A stretch of 56,152 nt of DNA from the NCBI GenBank assembly GCA_964624065.1, contig CAZUWF010000015.1, forward strand, positions 1-56,152, written 5' to 3'. The position numbers and the translations under genes are program-made. Source of the DNA: UBA7960 sp964624065 (GTDB lineage Bacteria > Bacteroidota > Bacteroidia > Bacteroidales > UBA7960). Within the stretch, counting starts at the first letter, position 1, and each line of letters starts with the position of its first letter. Below the pieces are notes generated by a model. It worked only from the letters and a program-made list of their open reading frames with translations, made no database searches and was not told where the DNA came from. Positions 17,701 to 25,066 of the stretch are shown piece after piece.

Positions 17701-18256
17701 TTGTTTGTTCTTCAATGCCGTGCCTCTGAAGCTCGAGGTAAAAGTCCTGTCCATATATATTCAAAAACTCCTTCACCACTAATTCGGCATGATCCATTCC
17801 CTTACGAAGAATCGCCCTGGGAACCTCTCCGGCCAGACAAGCAGATATTGCTAGCAATCCCTCGCTGTATTCCCTCAAAAGCTCCTTGTCAACCCTGGGT
17901 GTATAGTAGAAACCCTCTAGAAAACCTAAAGATACTATTTTTGAAAGGTTGTGGTAGCCCTTTAGGTTTTTGGCAAGCAGCACAAGGTGCCAACCGCTTC
18001 GGTCCTCCGGGGTTTCCTTTTTGTGACGGCTGTTGCGTGCCACGTACACCTCGCAGCCTATAATTGGTTTTATTCCAAGTTCGCGGGCTTGGTTTACGAA
18101 TGGCAACACGCCGTACATATTTCCATGATCGGTTATGGCCACCGCTTTCATACCATCAACGGCAACTTTTTGCAACAAAGGTTCTACCAGGGCCGCACCA
18201 TCAAGGATGGAGTATTGTGTATGTAAATGTAAGTGAGTAAATTGAGGGAATTCCAT
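14792..18256 (-). CDS. dnaE: DNA polymerase III subunit alpha
   Basis: 1154 residues, the normal size for DnaE. The N-terminal PHP domain starts at once (H-L-H-L-H-T-Q-Y-S-I-L-D-G and I-T-D-H-G-N-M-Y-G). The polymerase palm carries the catalytic aspartates in M-P-D-I-D-I-D-F-D-D-E near residue 400; the fingers region (R-Q-T-G-T-H-A-C-G-V-I-I) and the Y-R-P-G-P-M and Y-G-F-N-R-S-H-S-A-A-Y motifs follow. Near the C-terminus an OB fold is visible (V-T-F-A-G-I-I-T, then F-T-V-E-D). It is the replicative polymerase core of the holoenzyme. The PHP metal ligands appear intact, suggesting retained proofreading-type or structural metal binding; that is inference. The upstream gap holds a long imperfect hairpin but no consensus promoter that I could find. 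Confidence 0.97.
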   Translation of the reverse strand: MEFPQFTHLHLHTQYSILDGAALVEPLLQKVAVDGMKAVAITDHGNMYGVLPFVNQARELGIKPIIGCEVYVARNSRHKKETPEDRSGWHLVLLAKNLKGYHNLSKIVSLGFLEGFYYTPRVDKELLREYSEGLLAISACLAGEVPRAILRKGMDHAELVVKEFLNIYGQDFYLELQRHGIEEQTTVNAKIIELSKKFGVKVVATNDVHFIDREDARAHDILICLQTGRDLDDPSRMKYTGNEYLKSRQEMCELFSDIPEAIVNTQEVAEKIEDFDISAKEVLLPGFPLPEGFESENEYLRHLTYVGAKKHYDPLSDELRERIDFELEVVAKMGFAGYFLIVQDFINESRKLDVWVGPGRGSAAGSIIAFCTGITTIDPIKYNLLFERFLNPERISMPDIDIDFDDEGRDKVLKYVIEKYGRERVAQIVTFGTMAAKSSIRDVARVLKLSLPEADRLAKLVPDKPGTTLTQAYKEIPDLTKALNDPNPLIAETLKYAKILEGSTRQTGTHACGVIIGPKNLVECLPLSTQKDSDLPVTQYEGKNVEQVGMLKMDFLGLKTLSIMKDSVKSIKLTRGIDIEVDKIPLDDEATFKLYQRGDTIGTFQFESTGMREYLKELKPTSIEDLIAMNALYRPGPMDFIPTYISRKHERQKTEYPHPWLVDILKPTYGIMVYQEQIMQAAQIMAGYTLSSADILRRAMGKKKKEIMDQQKGFFVDGATKKGISKEQAGKIFDTMARFAEYGFNRSHSAAYSVLAYQTAYLKANFPAEYMASVLTNNLSDIKKIAQMMEECQRQKITALGPDINESAFKFAVNQKGEIRFGLGAVKGVGEGAVEAIVTEREKNGPYKNIFDFAKRVNLRSVNKKVFESLAKAGAFDGFEGIHRAQFFHSDDGGQNTFVDKIIRHANLVSQKENSSQISLFDDTEEIIIPDLELPACKPWGKLEAIKYEKEVTGMYIMGHPLDDFQIEIKSSCNVSIFELNDRISTFKNRDVTFAGIITVVAHKIGKSGNPFGSFTVEDYSDSIQLALFGEDYLRLKHLLENQILVMVNCRVQERYNSNVLEARVRNISLLSEIAEKSMHDLLLLLPIEAINEVLVKRLKDLTKKHKGKSKLKIAVIDRAENLNLELVSRKSLINSVNFLKDFLKEFDLPYRLN

Positions 18257-18347
18257 TTTGACCTTTTTTCAAATACGAAAATACGCCAATATTAAAGGTG
18301 TTTCTTGAAAACTTATTAACATTTTCGAGAAGATTTTTGAATAAGCA

Positions 18348-18422
18348 ACAACCCGCTCTTTGAGGTTAAGGTTAGAACTTTGCCTTCCTGGCCAAGGTCA
18401 TAATTTGTCGAGCGTGGGTTGT
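18348..18422. repeat. Long imperfect inverted repeat between histidine kinase and dnaE
   Basis: ACAACCCGCTC at 18348-18358 pairs with GAGCGTGGGTTGT at 18410-18422, leaving a two-base bulge. The 51-nt interior holds a smaller CCTT/AAGG stem. No T-run follows on either strand, so it does not look like a simple terminator. It lies in the dnaE leader if transcription starts near the kinase end. Confidence 0.4.
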
Positions 18423-18509
18423 ATTAAAGGTTGAAGCCTTGTCTAATTTTATAATTATTATTCTGTAATTTTTGTTAACAAATACGATCAAAAATTGCCA
18501 GGTTTTTCC

Positions 18510-20312
18510 TTAGAAAACCCTCGGAATTGAAATGTGGAAGCTTGTTCCTGTAGGGCCTTTGGCCAAATCATTGTTAGATTTAACTTCAATCTTACCCTTG
18601 TGCATCTTCACTATCCCATAAACCAGCGGCAGGCCAAGCCCGGTTCCTTTGCCCAATTCTTTTGTGGTGAAAAAAGGTGTGAACAACTTGTCCATATTTT
18701 CCTCCGAGATTCCGGTGCCCGTATCCGAAATTACGATGTTTACCTTGGCTGCATCGCCCGAAATTTCTACAGTAAGGTTGCCACCATTGGGCATTGCCTC
18801 GATTGCGTTTTTTTCGAGGTTTGTAAAAACCTGCATCATCTGGTTGTAGTCAACCATTACCAGGGGGTTTTCAATTTTTGCCTTGGTATAGGTTTTAACA
18901 TATGGAGGCACCACTACGCTATCGAGGCTTCTAGCAACGAATTCTATAATGTTAACATCGGTGAGTTTTAGTTTGGTTTTCCGGGCAAAATTTAGCAGGC
19001 CTCCAACTATGTTCTTGCACCTGTTGGCTTGTTCCACAATTAGGTTCATATCCTCGCGCAAGGGGTCACCGGGCGGCAGTTCATCTAGTACTATGTTGCT
19101 ATACATTGTTATTACCCCCAAGGGGTTGTTAAGCTCGTGGGCAATACCAGCCGACACTTGCCCCATATGAGCCAATTTTTCGGTCTGACGCAGGGCCTCC
19201 TCGGCAGTGGCAAGCTTGACCTCCGATTTTTCGAGGGCATTTAGGTAAACATAGAGCTTTTCCTTGGCAAACCTAATTACAAAAAACAACAAGGCAAGTA
19301 TTGCAAACAACGCCACGAAGGCTGCCCCGGCAATTACCGACCTTACAACTGATTGATTTTCAATCTTCTTTATTACGGCTGCCGCTATAAAAAGTTCAAA
19401 CTGCTCGAAATACTGGTAAGCCACCGTGTGCTCATAGAGCTTCATGACCCCTTTCTTGTTTTCGGAAACCTTATCCATGGTTTTCGAATCTGCCCATATT
19501 TGCCCTTCACGGTGAGGGTGCACCAAGAGTATCCCATCACTGTCAAATACGAAGGCATACCCGCTTTTCCCAATTTTCAGCTTGCTGATAACCTGCTTTA
19601 AGTCTTCCATATCCTTTTCGCGTTCCCCTACGAACAACATACCTTCCACCTGACCATTCAAGAATATTGGCATGTAGGCGGTTGTGTAATGCTCGTCAAT
19701 TACAAAGGCCCTTCCAAAAAATGTTTCGCCGCGCAAGACCGTTTGCGAAATTGGGGAGCTGTTTGGAATGTAGGTTGCCACCGCCCTTGATCCATCGGCT
19801 CGCCTAATGTTGGTAGAAACCCTCACAAAACCCTCGTTGAATTTTTGAAAAACGGTAACATATCCACCCAGCAATCCCTCCACCATGTCAACAAAAACCG
19901 TATCCATGAATATCGGCCTGCCATTTAGCTCCCAGATGGGTATTTCGAATTGCCGAAACCTTTGATTTTCAGGGTTTATAGCTTTCAGTATTATGGAACC
20001 ACCTTTGATGGTTAGTTTGCTTTCAAAGAATCTATCGCTTGCCACTTTGAGGCTTGTCTTAACCTTTTTTTGCTTTAAAACGCTTTCTCTTTCGAACATC
20101 TTTGAAATGGTTTGAACCTCTAGCTCGAGAGAGTTTCTCAATTGTTGGTTGAAGGATTGAATCGACATGTAAACGAACCATATTGTGGTAAGCGCTACCA
20201 CAATAATAACAATTGCCATCATGGGCAGGTAAAGCCTAAGCTTTATTGGTATAAATACCTCCATTTTCCGCAGCTGCCGCACAAATGGTATTTGGTCCAT
20301 ATAATTGGCCAT
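18510..20312 (-). CDS. Membrane sensor histidine kinase with extracytoplasmic Cache-type domain
   Basis: 600 residues. TM1 lies near 27-50, followed by a periplasmic region of about 270 residues with a Cache-3/Cache-2-like layout (V-L-R-G-E-T-F-F-G-R-A, then I-G-K-S-G-Y-A-F-V-F-D-S-D-G-I-L-L-V-H-P). TM2 lies near 325-350. A short coiled coil leads to the dimerisation/phosphoacceptor box G-I-A-H-E-L-N-N-P-L-G near 393 and an ATP-binding domain (N-box N-L-E-K-N-A-I-E-A-M, G1 D-T-G-T-G-I, F-box F-T-P-F-F-T-T-K, G2 G-T-G-L-G-L-P). Cache sensors bind small molecules such as carboxylates or amino acids; the ligand is unknown. There is no HAMP domain. The response-regulator gene lies immediately upstream on the same strand, separated by a terminator hairpin. 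Confidence 0.93.
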   Translation of the reverse strand: MANYMDQIPFVRQLRKMEVFIPIKLRLYLPMMAIVIIVVALTTIWFVYMSIQSFNQQLRNSLELEVQTISKMFERESVLKQKKVKTSLKVASDRFFESKLTIKGGSIILKAINPENQRFRQFEIPIWELNGRPIFMDTVFVDMVEGLLGGYVTVFQKFNEGFVRVSTNIRRADGSRAVATYIPNSSPISQTVLRGETFFGRAFVIDEHYTTAYMPIFLNGQVEGMLFVGEREKDMEDLKQVISKLKIGKSGYAFVFDSDGILLVHPHREGQIWADSKTMDKVSENKKGVMKLYEHTVAYQYFEQFELFIAAAVIKKIENQSVVRSVIAGAAFVALFAILALLFFVIRFAKEKLYVYLNALEKSEVKLATAEEALRQTEKLAHMGQVSAGIAHELNNPLGVITMYSNIVLDELPPGDPLREDMNLIVEQANRCKNIVGGLLNFARKTKLKLTDVNIIEFVARSLDSVVVPPYVKTYTKAKIENPLVMVDYNQMMQVFTNLEKNAIEAMPNGGNLTVEISGDAAKVNIVISDTGTGISEENMDKLFTPFFTTKELGKGTGLGLPLVYGIVKMHKGKIEVKSNNDLAKGPTGTSFHISIPRVF

Positions 20313-20351
20313 AATATTTGTTTATTTGGCTGGCTCAATACTGAGTCAAAA

Positions 20352-20384
20352 ACAAAAAAACCCGGGCCAGAAAGTCAACCCGGG
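20352..20384 (-). terminator. Rho-independent terminator after the response regulator gene
   Basis: Two CCCGGG hexamers (20361-20366, 20379-20384) form a 6-bp all-GC stem with a 12-nt loop. On the minus strand this is followed by TTTTTTTG. It stands between the response regulator and the kinase and would reduce read-through into the kinase. Confidence 0.7.
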
Positions 20385-20425
20385 CAGATTTTTCAAAACT
20401 CTAAGCTAAAAGGATTATATACCTT

Positions 20426-20923
20426 CTACTTGATATGCTTTTCGATAGCCGGTATTATTTTCCCTGCCTCAATGGGTTTACGTATGAAATCTCTAACTTG
20501 AAACCAGTGAGTAATTCCCCTGTCGTCCATATAATCAATACCGGCGGTTTGGTCAACTAAGTTCTTAACCAAAATAACCCTGAGGTCCTTAAAATTGGGA
20601 TCCTTGCGAGCTTCCCGAGCCATTTGTTGCACCCCAATGGAAGAGGTGGTTAGGATATCGATAGAAGACTGGATCAAAAATGGAACATCCTTGAATTCTT
20701 CGCTTGAAAGGATGTGTTCGGCCAATTCGAAACCCTCGTAGGGCGAGGTCATCATAACATCCAAAATTGCAATGTTAGGGTTCACGGCTCGGAGCTTCTC
20801 TATACCTTCGTTCTTGTCGTAGGCCGAGAATACCTCGTAGCCGTTTGCAGTAAGGATTGCCTTGAGAGTTACGTGAATATCGATGTCATCATCAACGATC
20901 AATACTTTTTTCTTGGTTTCCAT
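20426..20923 (-). CDS. Single-domain response regulator with an insertion before the conserved lysine
   Basis: 165 residues forming one receiver domain. The acidic triad is at D11-D12-D13, the phospho-acceptor is D55 (A-I-L-D-V-M-M), the switch serine is S86/S87 (F-L-I-Q-S-S), and the conserved lysine is K149 in F-I-R-K-P-I. In ordinary receivers the lysine follows the switch residue by about 20 positions; here the gap is about 60, so a segment of about 40 residues (roughly 95-140, charged and W/Y-containing) is inserted in the beta4-alpha4-beta5 face. No output domain is present. It probably acts by protein contact and is likely phosphorylated by the kinase encoded next to it. A well-formed promoter lies about 90 nt upstream. 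Confidence 0.9.
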   Translation of the reverse strand: METKKKVLIVDDDIDIHVTLKAILTANGYEVFSAYDKNEGIEKLRAVNPNIAILDVMMTSPYEGFELAEHILSSEEFKDVPFLIQSSIDILTTSSIGVQQMAREARKDPNFKDLRVILVKNLVDQTAGIDYMDDRGITHWFQVRDFIRKPIEAGKIIPAIEKHIK

Positions 20924-21652
20924 AAAAATCTTTTGGGTTTAAAGGTTGTGATAAGAGACTTGGGATTGATGCAATTGTTGGCTCAGATGGAATTCAATTT
21001 TGTTTCGCACAAAAATAATAAATGGTTTCTTATTTCCAATTACTTTTTATTTTTTAATTGTTAATTTTTTCACAAATCAGGCGGATAAATTGGAGCTACC
21101 CTGTGGAAAGAGAAGGTCGAAGCAGGGTGAACAGTAAAATCTTTTGACCTATAAAACAATGAAATATTTTTACTCGAAGCGATTGTTGAATATTGCCTAA
21201 CCCACCATATGGTTAGGTAAGCTACCGGCATTCTGTTGGATTGAAATGGTCAAGAATTTTGCCCGGTCAAAATGAGGCTGCCACACCGCTCCAACAGGGT
21301 CGACTTAATTAAGAGCACTTTCTTTATTGGATTGGTTGCTTGCTAAAAATTTATCTTGACACTAAGGTGCAAAAAGATTCTCAGGTTGTTGACTACAAGT
21401 TAGGGCACCTGATAGGGGCTCCGAAGGGTAATTTTTCAATGTGGCAAGGATTCTTTTGCAATTTACTGGGTGTTTGTTTTGATAGATATTTTCAAAGCAT
21501 CAGTTTCACAAGATCTTTTTGTTTGCAAGCCGAAGTTATGTTTCAATCCAATGGGTATTCTTTGAATACCTTTAAGAAAATTCTTTCAAATTTCTTTGGT
21601 GGAAAAAGGATTCCTGCATCCTTGATGGGTGAGCAGTTGCGCAGCAAAAAAT
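20924..21652. other. Gene-poor intergenic region (729 bp)
   Basis: It holds the response-regulator promoter at 21010-21039 and a perfect 7-bp inverted repeat (CCTAACC/GGTTAGG, 21196-21202 with 21211-21217, 8-nt loop). Open frames in it (for example plus-strand 21340-21696) show no family features and run into the hydrolase gene on the other strand. I see no convincing gene. Confidence 0.5.
21010..21039 (-). promoter_or_regulatory. Bacteroidota-type promoter of the response regulator
   Basis: Minus-strand TTG at 21037-21039 and TATTTTTG at 21010-21017 are 19 nt apart, a very good match to the phylum consensus. The predicted leader to the ATG at 20923 is about 80 nt. Confidence 0.65.
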
Positions 21653-22456
21653 CTATCTTGAAACTCGTTCGGGTTTCAAGCCAATTTTTTTTATGAAGTC
21701 TATTGAAATTTGGTTGAAGATTGCTGCTTTTTCGATGTTTACGACGTGTCCGCATTTTTCAACAACCGCAAGTGTTTGGTTCTTGAACTTCGTTACTTGT
21801 TTTTTTATGGGTTCGAGAAAAAGGTAATCTTGTTCGCCCATTACAAATAATGCAGGAATACCTGGGTCGGTTTCTTCAAGTTTCTTCAACCTTGCTGCCA
21901 ACCTCCGGGTTAGCATGAACCACCTTATGAATTCCTTCTTGGCAATGCGCCTTGCTTCTCTAACAAAAACGTTGCGAGCTTCCTCGGCATCATCAAGGGG
22001 CATGATTATGAAGGCAAACAGGCGATAAATCCATTCGTGGGGTATAAGGAAGTGGAAAACCCTGCCCAGTTTAACCAAAAATCTCGACTTAAGGTTAAGT
22101 TGCGTTATTGCTCCCACCAAAATCATTGACTTTACGTAATCTGTCTTTGTCTCGGCAAGTTTGCGGATAACTATGGTTCCCAAGGAAACTCCCACGAAGT
22201 GAGCTTGTTGTATTTTTAAATGGTCAAGCACCTCCACCACATCCAGGGCAATGGATTCAAACGAATAGTCAAGACGGTTAAGTGTGGGTCCATCGGCCGA
22301 GCGACCATGCCCCCTTAAATCAACAAATAAAAGGTTAAAGTGCTTGGCGTACGATTGAATTTGTTTGAACCAAACGGCAGAGCTGCCGCCGGCGCCATGA
22401 ATGAATACCACCCACTCGCTCGATTCAGAATTTATGTAGGTTTTATGAAAGAGCAT
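21653..22456 (-). CDS. Alpha/beta hydrolase
   Basis: 267 residues from the ATG at 22456. A TTG 21 nt further upstream is in frame, but it overlaps a -7 promoter box, so the ATG is preferred. The fold markers are in order: oxyanion loop I-H-G-A-G-G-S, D-L-R-G-H-G-R-S, nucleophile elbow G-V-S-L-G near 97, an acid candidate in G-E-Q-D-Y-L-F, and the histidine in K-C-G-H-V-V-N near the C-terminus. A helical lid region rich in basic residues lies between. The substrate is unknown; the sequence resembles the broad esterase/lactonase/epoxide-hydrolase group. It has no signal peptide and is monocistronic in appearance. Confidence 0.88.
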   Translation of the reverse strand: MLFHKTYINSESSEWVVFIHGAGGSSAVWFKQIQSYAKHFNLLFVDLRGHGRSADGPTLNRLDYSFESIALDVVEVLDHLKIQQAHFVGVSLGTIVIRKLAETKTDYVKSMILVGAITQLNLKSRFLVKLGRVFHFLIPHEWIYRLFAFIIMPLDDAEEARNVFVREARRIAKKEFIRWFMLTRRLAARLKKLEETDPGIPALFVMGEQDYLFLEPIKKQVTKFKNQTLAVVEKCGHVVNIEKAAIFNQISIDFIKKIGLKPERVSR

Positions 22457-22474
22457 CTTTTTTTTAAAAACTGG

Positions 22475-22482
22475 CAAAGATA
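22475..22482 (-). promoter_or_regulatory. Candidate -7 box of the alpha/beta hydrolase gene
   Basis: TATCTTTG on the minus strand, 18 nt upstream of the ATG at 22456. It would give a leader of only about 10 nt and argues against the upstream TTG start. Confidence 0.4.
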
Positions 22483-22681
22483 ATTAAAATAGTAATTAGT
22501 GATGGATATTTAGCAGGTTTTGATTAAAAATTGGAAATTAGAAGCCTGGAATTGTAGTTTTGCGGGAGTTTTTGGGTTGGAAGTATTCCTACTCCCGATG
22601 AGTCCCATGCAGTGGTTGCTCCTGATCATTTAATCCCCACTCTTTTTCTTAGGCTTTATCATAAATTGGAAAGGTTTTTAG

Positions 22682-22717
22682 ATAAAAAAACACCCGAAAA
22701 AGTTATTCGCGGGTGTT
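22682..22717 (-). terminator. Rho-independent terminator of the DUF2853 gene
   Basis: An 8-bp stem, AACACCCG at 22689-22696 with CGGGTGTT at 22710-22717, is followed on the minus strand by a run of Ts. It lies 22 nt beyond the DUF2853 stop. Confidence 0.85.
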
Positions 22718-22739
22718 AAATTGAAATTAATTAATTCGA

Positions 22740-23081
22740 TTATTTGTAAACCAATTCTCTTTTGAATTTGAGAGTAAGCAGGTAATAAACAACCGCCCTG
22801 TATTTGTTGCGGTTTGATTTGCCGTATTGCTCCATTACCTCGGCAAGGCCTTTGTCAAGTTCGGGGCCGTCTTTTAGGCCTAGTTTCTTAACAAGGAAGT
22901 TCTGTTTCACAGTTTCGAGTTCTGTGTTGTTTGAGCCAGCAATGACCTCGGCATCCGGAAGGTAAATGGCAGGTCCGCAACCGATTGTTACTTTGGTTAG
23001 AAGGTCCATGTTTGGAGTCAAACCAAGTTTTTCCTTGATTTCATTTGCATACTTCTCGATGTACTCTTGTCTTTTGCTCAT
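22740..23081 (-). CDS. DUF2853 family protein
   Basis: 113 residues, matching the size of the DUF2853 family. The recognisable core is N-F-L-x-K-K-L-G-L-K-D-G-P-E-L-D near residues 65-80, followed by Y-G-K-S-N-R-N-K-Y-R-A-V-V-Y-Y-L-L near 86-102. G-C-G-P-A-I-Y-x-x-D-A-E lies in the first half. It is a small, charged, probably all-helical cytosolic protein; no activity is established for the family. It has its own candidate -7 box and a strong terminator, so it should be a single-gene unit. Confidence 0.9.
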   Translation of the reverse strand: MSKRQEYIEKYANEIKEKLGLTPNMDLLTKVTIGCGPAIYLPDAEVIAGSNNTELETVKQNFLVKKLGLKDGPELDKGLAEVMEQYGKSNRNKYRAVVYYLLTLKFKRELVYK

Positions 23082-23390
23082 AATTGAATTTTTTTAAAGT
23101 GAATAGGGAGAAATATTTACAACCCAAAGTTAGGATTTTAAAATTACAACTGAAAAAATATTTCATGAAAATATCAATATCCAAATTAAAGCCCAGTTTC
23201 TCCCTTAATATGTTTATCATTTCGAAATTATGCGGAGGGTGGATTGAGGGTAAATTATCAGAAATGCAGCGCCATGTTGGTCAAGCAGGGTATTTCCACC
23301 AAGGTTCACATTTTCATTACCGGTTGTTCATTTTTCGAAATATCACTTTCAAAACCGCCAAATCTTTTCAAAATATTTTATCCTACCTCC
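23082..23390. other. Intergenic region (309 bp) between DUF2853 and the permease gene
   Basis: It holds the candidate DUF2853 -7 box (23125-23132). A plus-strand open frame (ATG at 23165, about 80 codons) crosses it but shows no recognisable family and overlaps the permease 3' end. I see nothing else in it. Confidence 0.4.
23125..23132 (-). promoter_or_regulatory. Candidate -7 box of the DUF2853 gene
   Basis: TAACTTTG on the minus strand, 43 nt upstream of the ATG at 23081. No clear -33 element. Confidence 0.35.
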
Positions 23391-24467
23391 TTAAGAAAGC
23401 CTAACCCTTGGGTCAAGAATGCCGTAAATAATGTCAACTAAAATATTAATTACTACCAGCATAAGCGAGATTAGGAGCACCGATCCCATTATCAACGGGA
23501 AGTCGAAGTTCTCGAGCGATTTTACGATTACCACACCAATTCCCTTCCAATCAAAAACGTATTCAACAAAGACAGCTCCTGCCATTAGTGAGGCAAACCA
23601 GCCGCTTATGGCTGTGATAACTGGGTTTAGGGCATTTCGTAAGGCGTGCCGGGTAATAACCCTGTAGGTGCTCAACCCCTTTGCCCGTGCAGTGCGTATA
23701 TAGTCCTGCGCCAAAACGTTTCGCAAGGAGCTGCGGGTGAGTTCAATAACCACGGCCAGTGGCCTGATTCCAAGTGTTAATGCTGGTAAAATTAGGTTTT
23801 TCAGGTCAAGAAACTCTCCCCTTCCGAAGTCATCGACAGAAAATAGGCTCCCAGTCATTTTCAAACCAGTAATGTCACTTAGAGCGAAAGCAAAAAGCCA
23901 GGCTATGATTATTGCTGCAAAAAATGAGGGTAGGGCCATACCAAACACCGAAAAAACCATAATGAACCTACCTGTAAGCGGCGCATCTTTAATCATTGAC
24001 AAAACCCCAATGAATACCCCGACAATCATAGCCAGAAAAATTGCTACCGTGGCTAGCAACAGTGTGTTTGGGAAAGCCTCTGCAAGAACGCTGGTTACAG
24101 TACGATTCGATTGGTAGCTCCTTCCCAAGTAAGGTTTTTTTATGACCAATGAAAGCTGTCCTGTCGAAACCAAACGGGTTGCGGAGTATTTGTTTTCGTC
24201 AAGGAAAAAGAAACTTTCCGGATTGTTTCGGTTGTGAATTGATAGTGGTGAAAGGTCGTTTAAGTACTTGAAATATTGTGTTAAAACAGGTCTGTCGAGT
24301 CCTAATTCCTTTTGAATTGCCTCAACCGACGAAATATCGGCCCTTTGCCCCAACATCATTCTGGCAGGGTCGCCAGGCAAAATCGTAAACAAGAAGAACA
24401 CAATGGTTATCACCCCCAGGAACACCCAGAAGCCGTACCACAATCTCCGAGCTATGAATTTGAGCAT
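23391..24467 (-). CDS. ABC transporter permease, DppB/OppB type
   Basis: 358 residues. The N-terminal M-L-K-F-I-A-R-R-L-W-Y-G with TM1 and the I-L-P-G-D-P-A-R-M-M-L-G string are typical of peptide/nickel-type permeases. About 70 periplasmic residues follow (roughly 60-130), then the five-helix core, with the E-A-A-type coupling loop R-T-A-R-A-K-G-L-S-T-Y-R-V-I-T-R-H-A-L-R-N-A-L near 255-280. It should form the membrane channel of an importer for peptides or similar solutes. The second permease, ATPases and binding protein are not adjacent, so it is an isolated component in this window. It starts 29 bp after the DUF1599 gene on the same strand. Confidence 0.9.
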   Translation of the reverse strand: MLKFIARRLWYGFWVFLGVITIVFFLFTILPGDPARMMLGQRADISSVEAIQKELGLDRPVLTQYFKYLNDLSPLSIHNRNNPESFFFLDENKYSATRLVSTGQLSLVIKKPYLGRSYQSNRTVTSVLAEAFPNTLLLATVAIFLAMIVGVFIGVLSMIKDAPLTGRFIMVFSVFGMALPSFFAAIIIAWLFAFALSDITGLKMTGSLFSVDDFGRGEFLDLKNLILPALTLGIRPLAVVIELTRSSLRNVLAQDYIRTARAKGLSTYRVITRHALRNALNPVITAISGWFASLMAGAVFVEYVFDWKGIGVVIVKSLENFDFPLIMGSVLLISLMLVVINILVDIIYGILDPRVRLS

Positions 24468-24496
24468 TATATAAATAATGGATGAAACTTGGCGGC

Positions 24497-25042
24497 TTAT
24501 TTTCCTTCCAGTTCAAGTTTTATGAGGGCGAAAACAGCGTAGTTGATCATATCGAGGTAGTTGGCATCAATTCCTTCCGAGATAAATGTCTTGCCTTGGT
24601 TGTCTTCAATTTGTTTCGTGCGCAAAATTTTCATTAAAATAATGTCTGCAAGAGACGAAACCCTCATCTCGCGCCAGGCTTCGCTGTAATCGTGGTTCTT
24701 GTCCTGCATGAGGTTTCGTGCAGTTTCGAAGTAATGCTGCCATCTTTCCTTGGCCTTTTGGTGCGAGAAGTCAGGCTGGTCGGTATGGCCGTATTCAAGC
24801 TGGATCAAGCCCACAATTGCATAATTAACTATGCCTATAAATTCGGGCGTAATTCCCTCCAATATTTTTTGCTTACCTTTGCTTTGCAATGATCTGATGC
24901 GTTGAGCCTTGATGAAAATTTGGTCGGTTAGCGATGGCGGACGCAAAACACGCCATGCGGTTCCGTAATCTTTCATCTTTTTCTCGAAAACATCAAGGCA
25001 CAGGGCTTTAACCTGATCGTATTGGTTGTTGGTTTTTGACAT
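24497..25042 (-). CDS. DUF1599 domain protein (two repeats)
   Basis: 181 residues consisting of two related halves of about 85 residues. Each has K-x-x-D-Y-G/S-x-A-W-R-x-x-R-x-x-S-L-x-D-x-I-x-x-K-x-x-R, then G-I-x-x-x-x-x-x-x-x-N-Y-A (residues about 23-75 and about 113-170). This is the DUF1599 pattern; relatives have been grouped with nucleotide-modification-associated domains, but no reaction is established. It is divergent from folP with only 24 bp between start codons, an arrangement I associate with other Bacteroidota. The 24-bp gap contains a perfect 12-bp palindrome. Confidence 0.88.
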   Translation of the reverse strand: MSKTNNQYDQVKALCLDVFEKKMKDYGTAWRVLRPPSLTDQIFIKAQRIRSLQSKGKQKILEGITPEFIGIVNYAIVGLIQLEYGHTDQPDFSHQKAKERWQHYFETARNLMQDKNHDYSEAWREMRVSSLADIILMKILRTKQIEDNQGKTFISEGIDANYLDMINYAVFALIKLELEGK

Positions 25043-25054
25043 TTATTGCAATAA
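25043..25054. repeat. Perfect 12-bp palindrome in the DUF1599/folP divergent gap
   Basis: TTATTGCAATAA reads identically on both strands and fills half of the 24-bp space between two divergent start codons. It could be an operator for both genes; this is inference. Confidence 0.4.
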
Positions 25055-25066
25055 GTACAAACTATT

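Noticed and set aside
21340..21696. 118-codon plus-strand frame between the response regulator and the hydrolase
   Set aside because: It overlaps the hydrolase 3' end, its start codon environment is weak and the translation matches nothing I know.
23084..23404. Plus-strand frame of about 100 codons next to DUF2853
   Set aside because: A TTG start adjacent to the DUF2853 start on the other strand, basic/aromatic composition typical of A+T-rich non-coding DNA, and no family.
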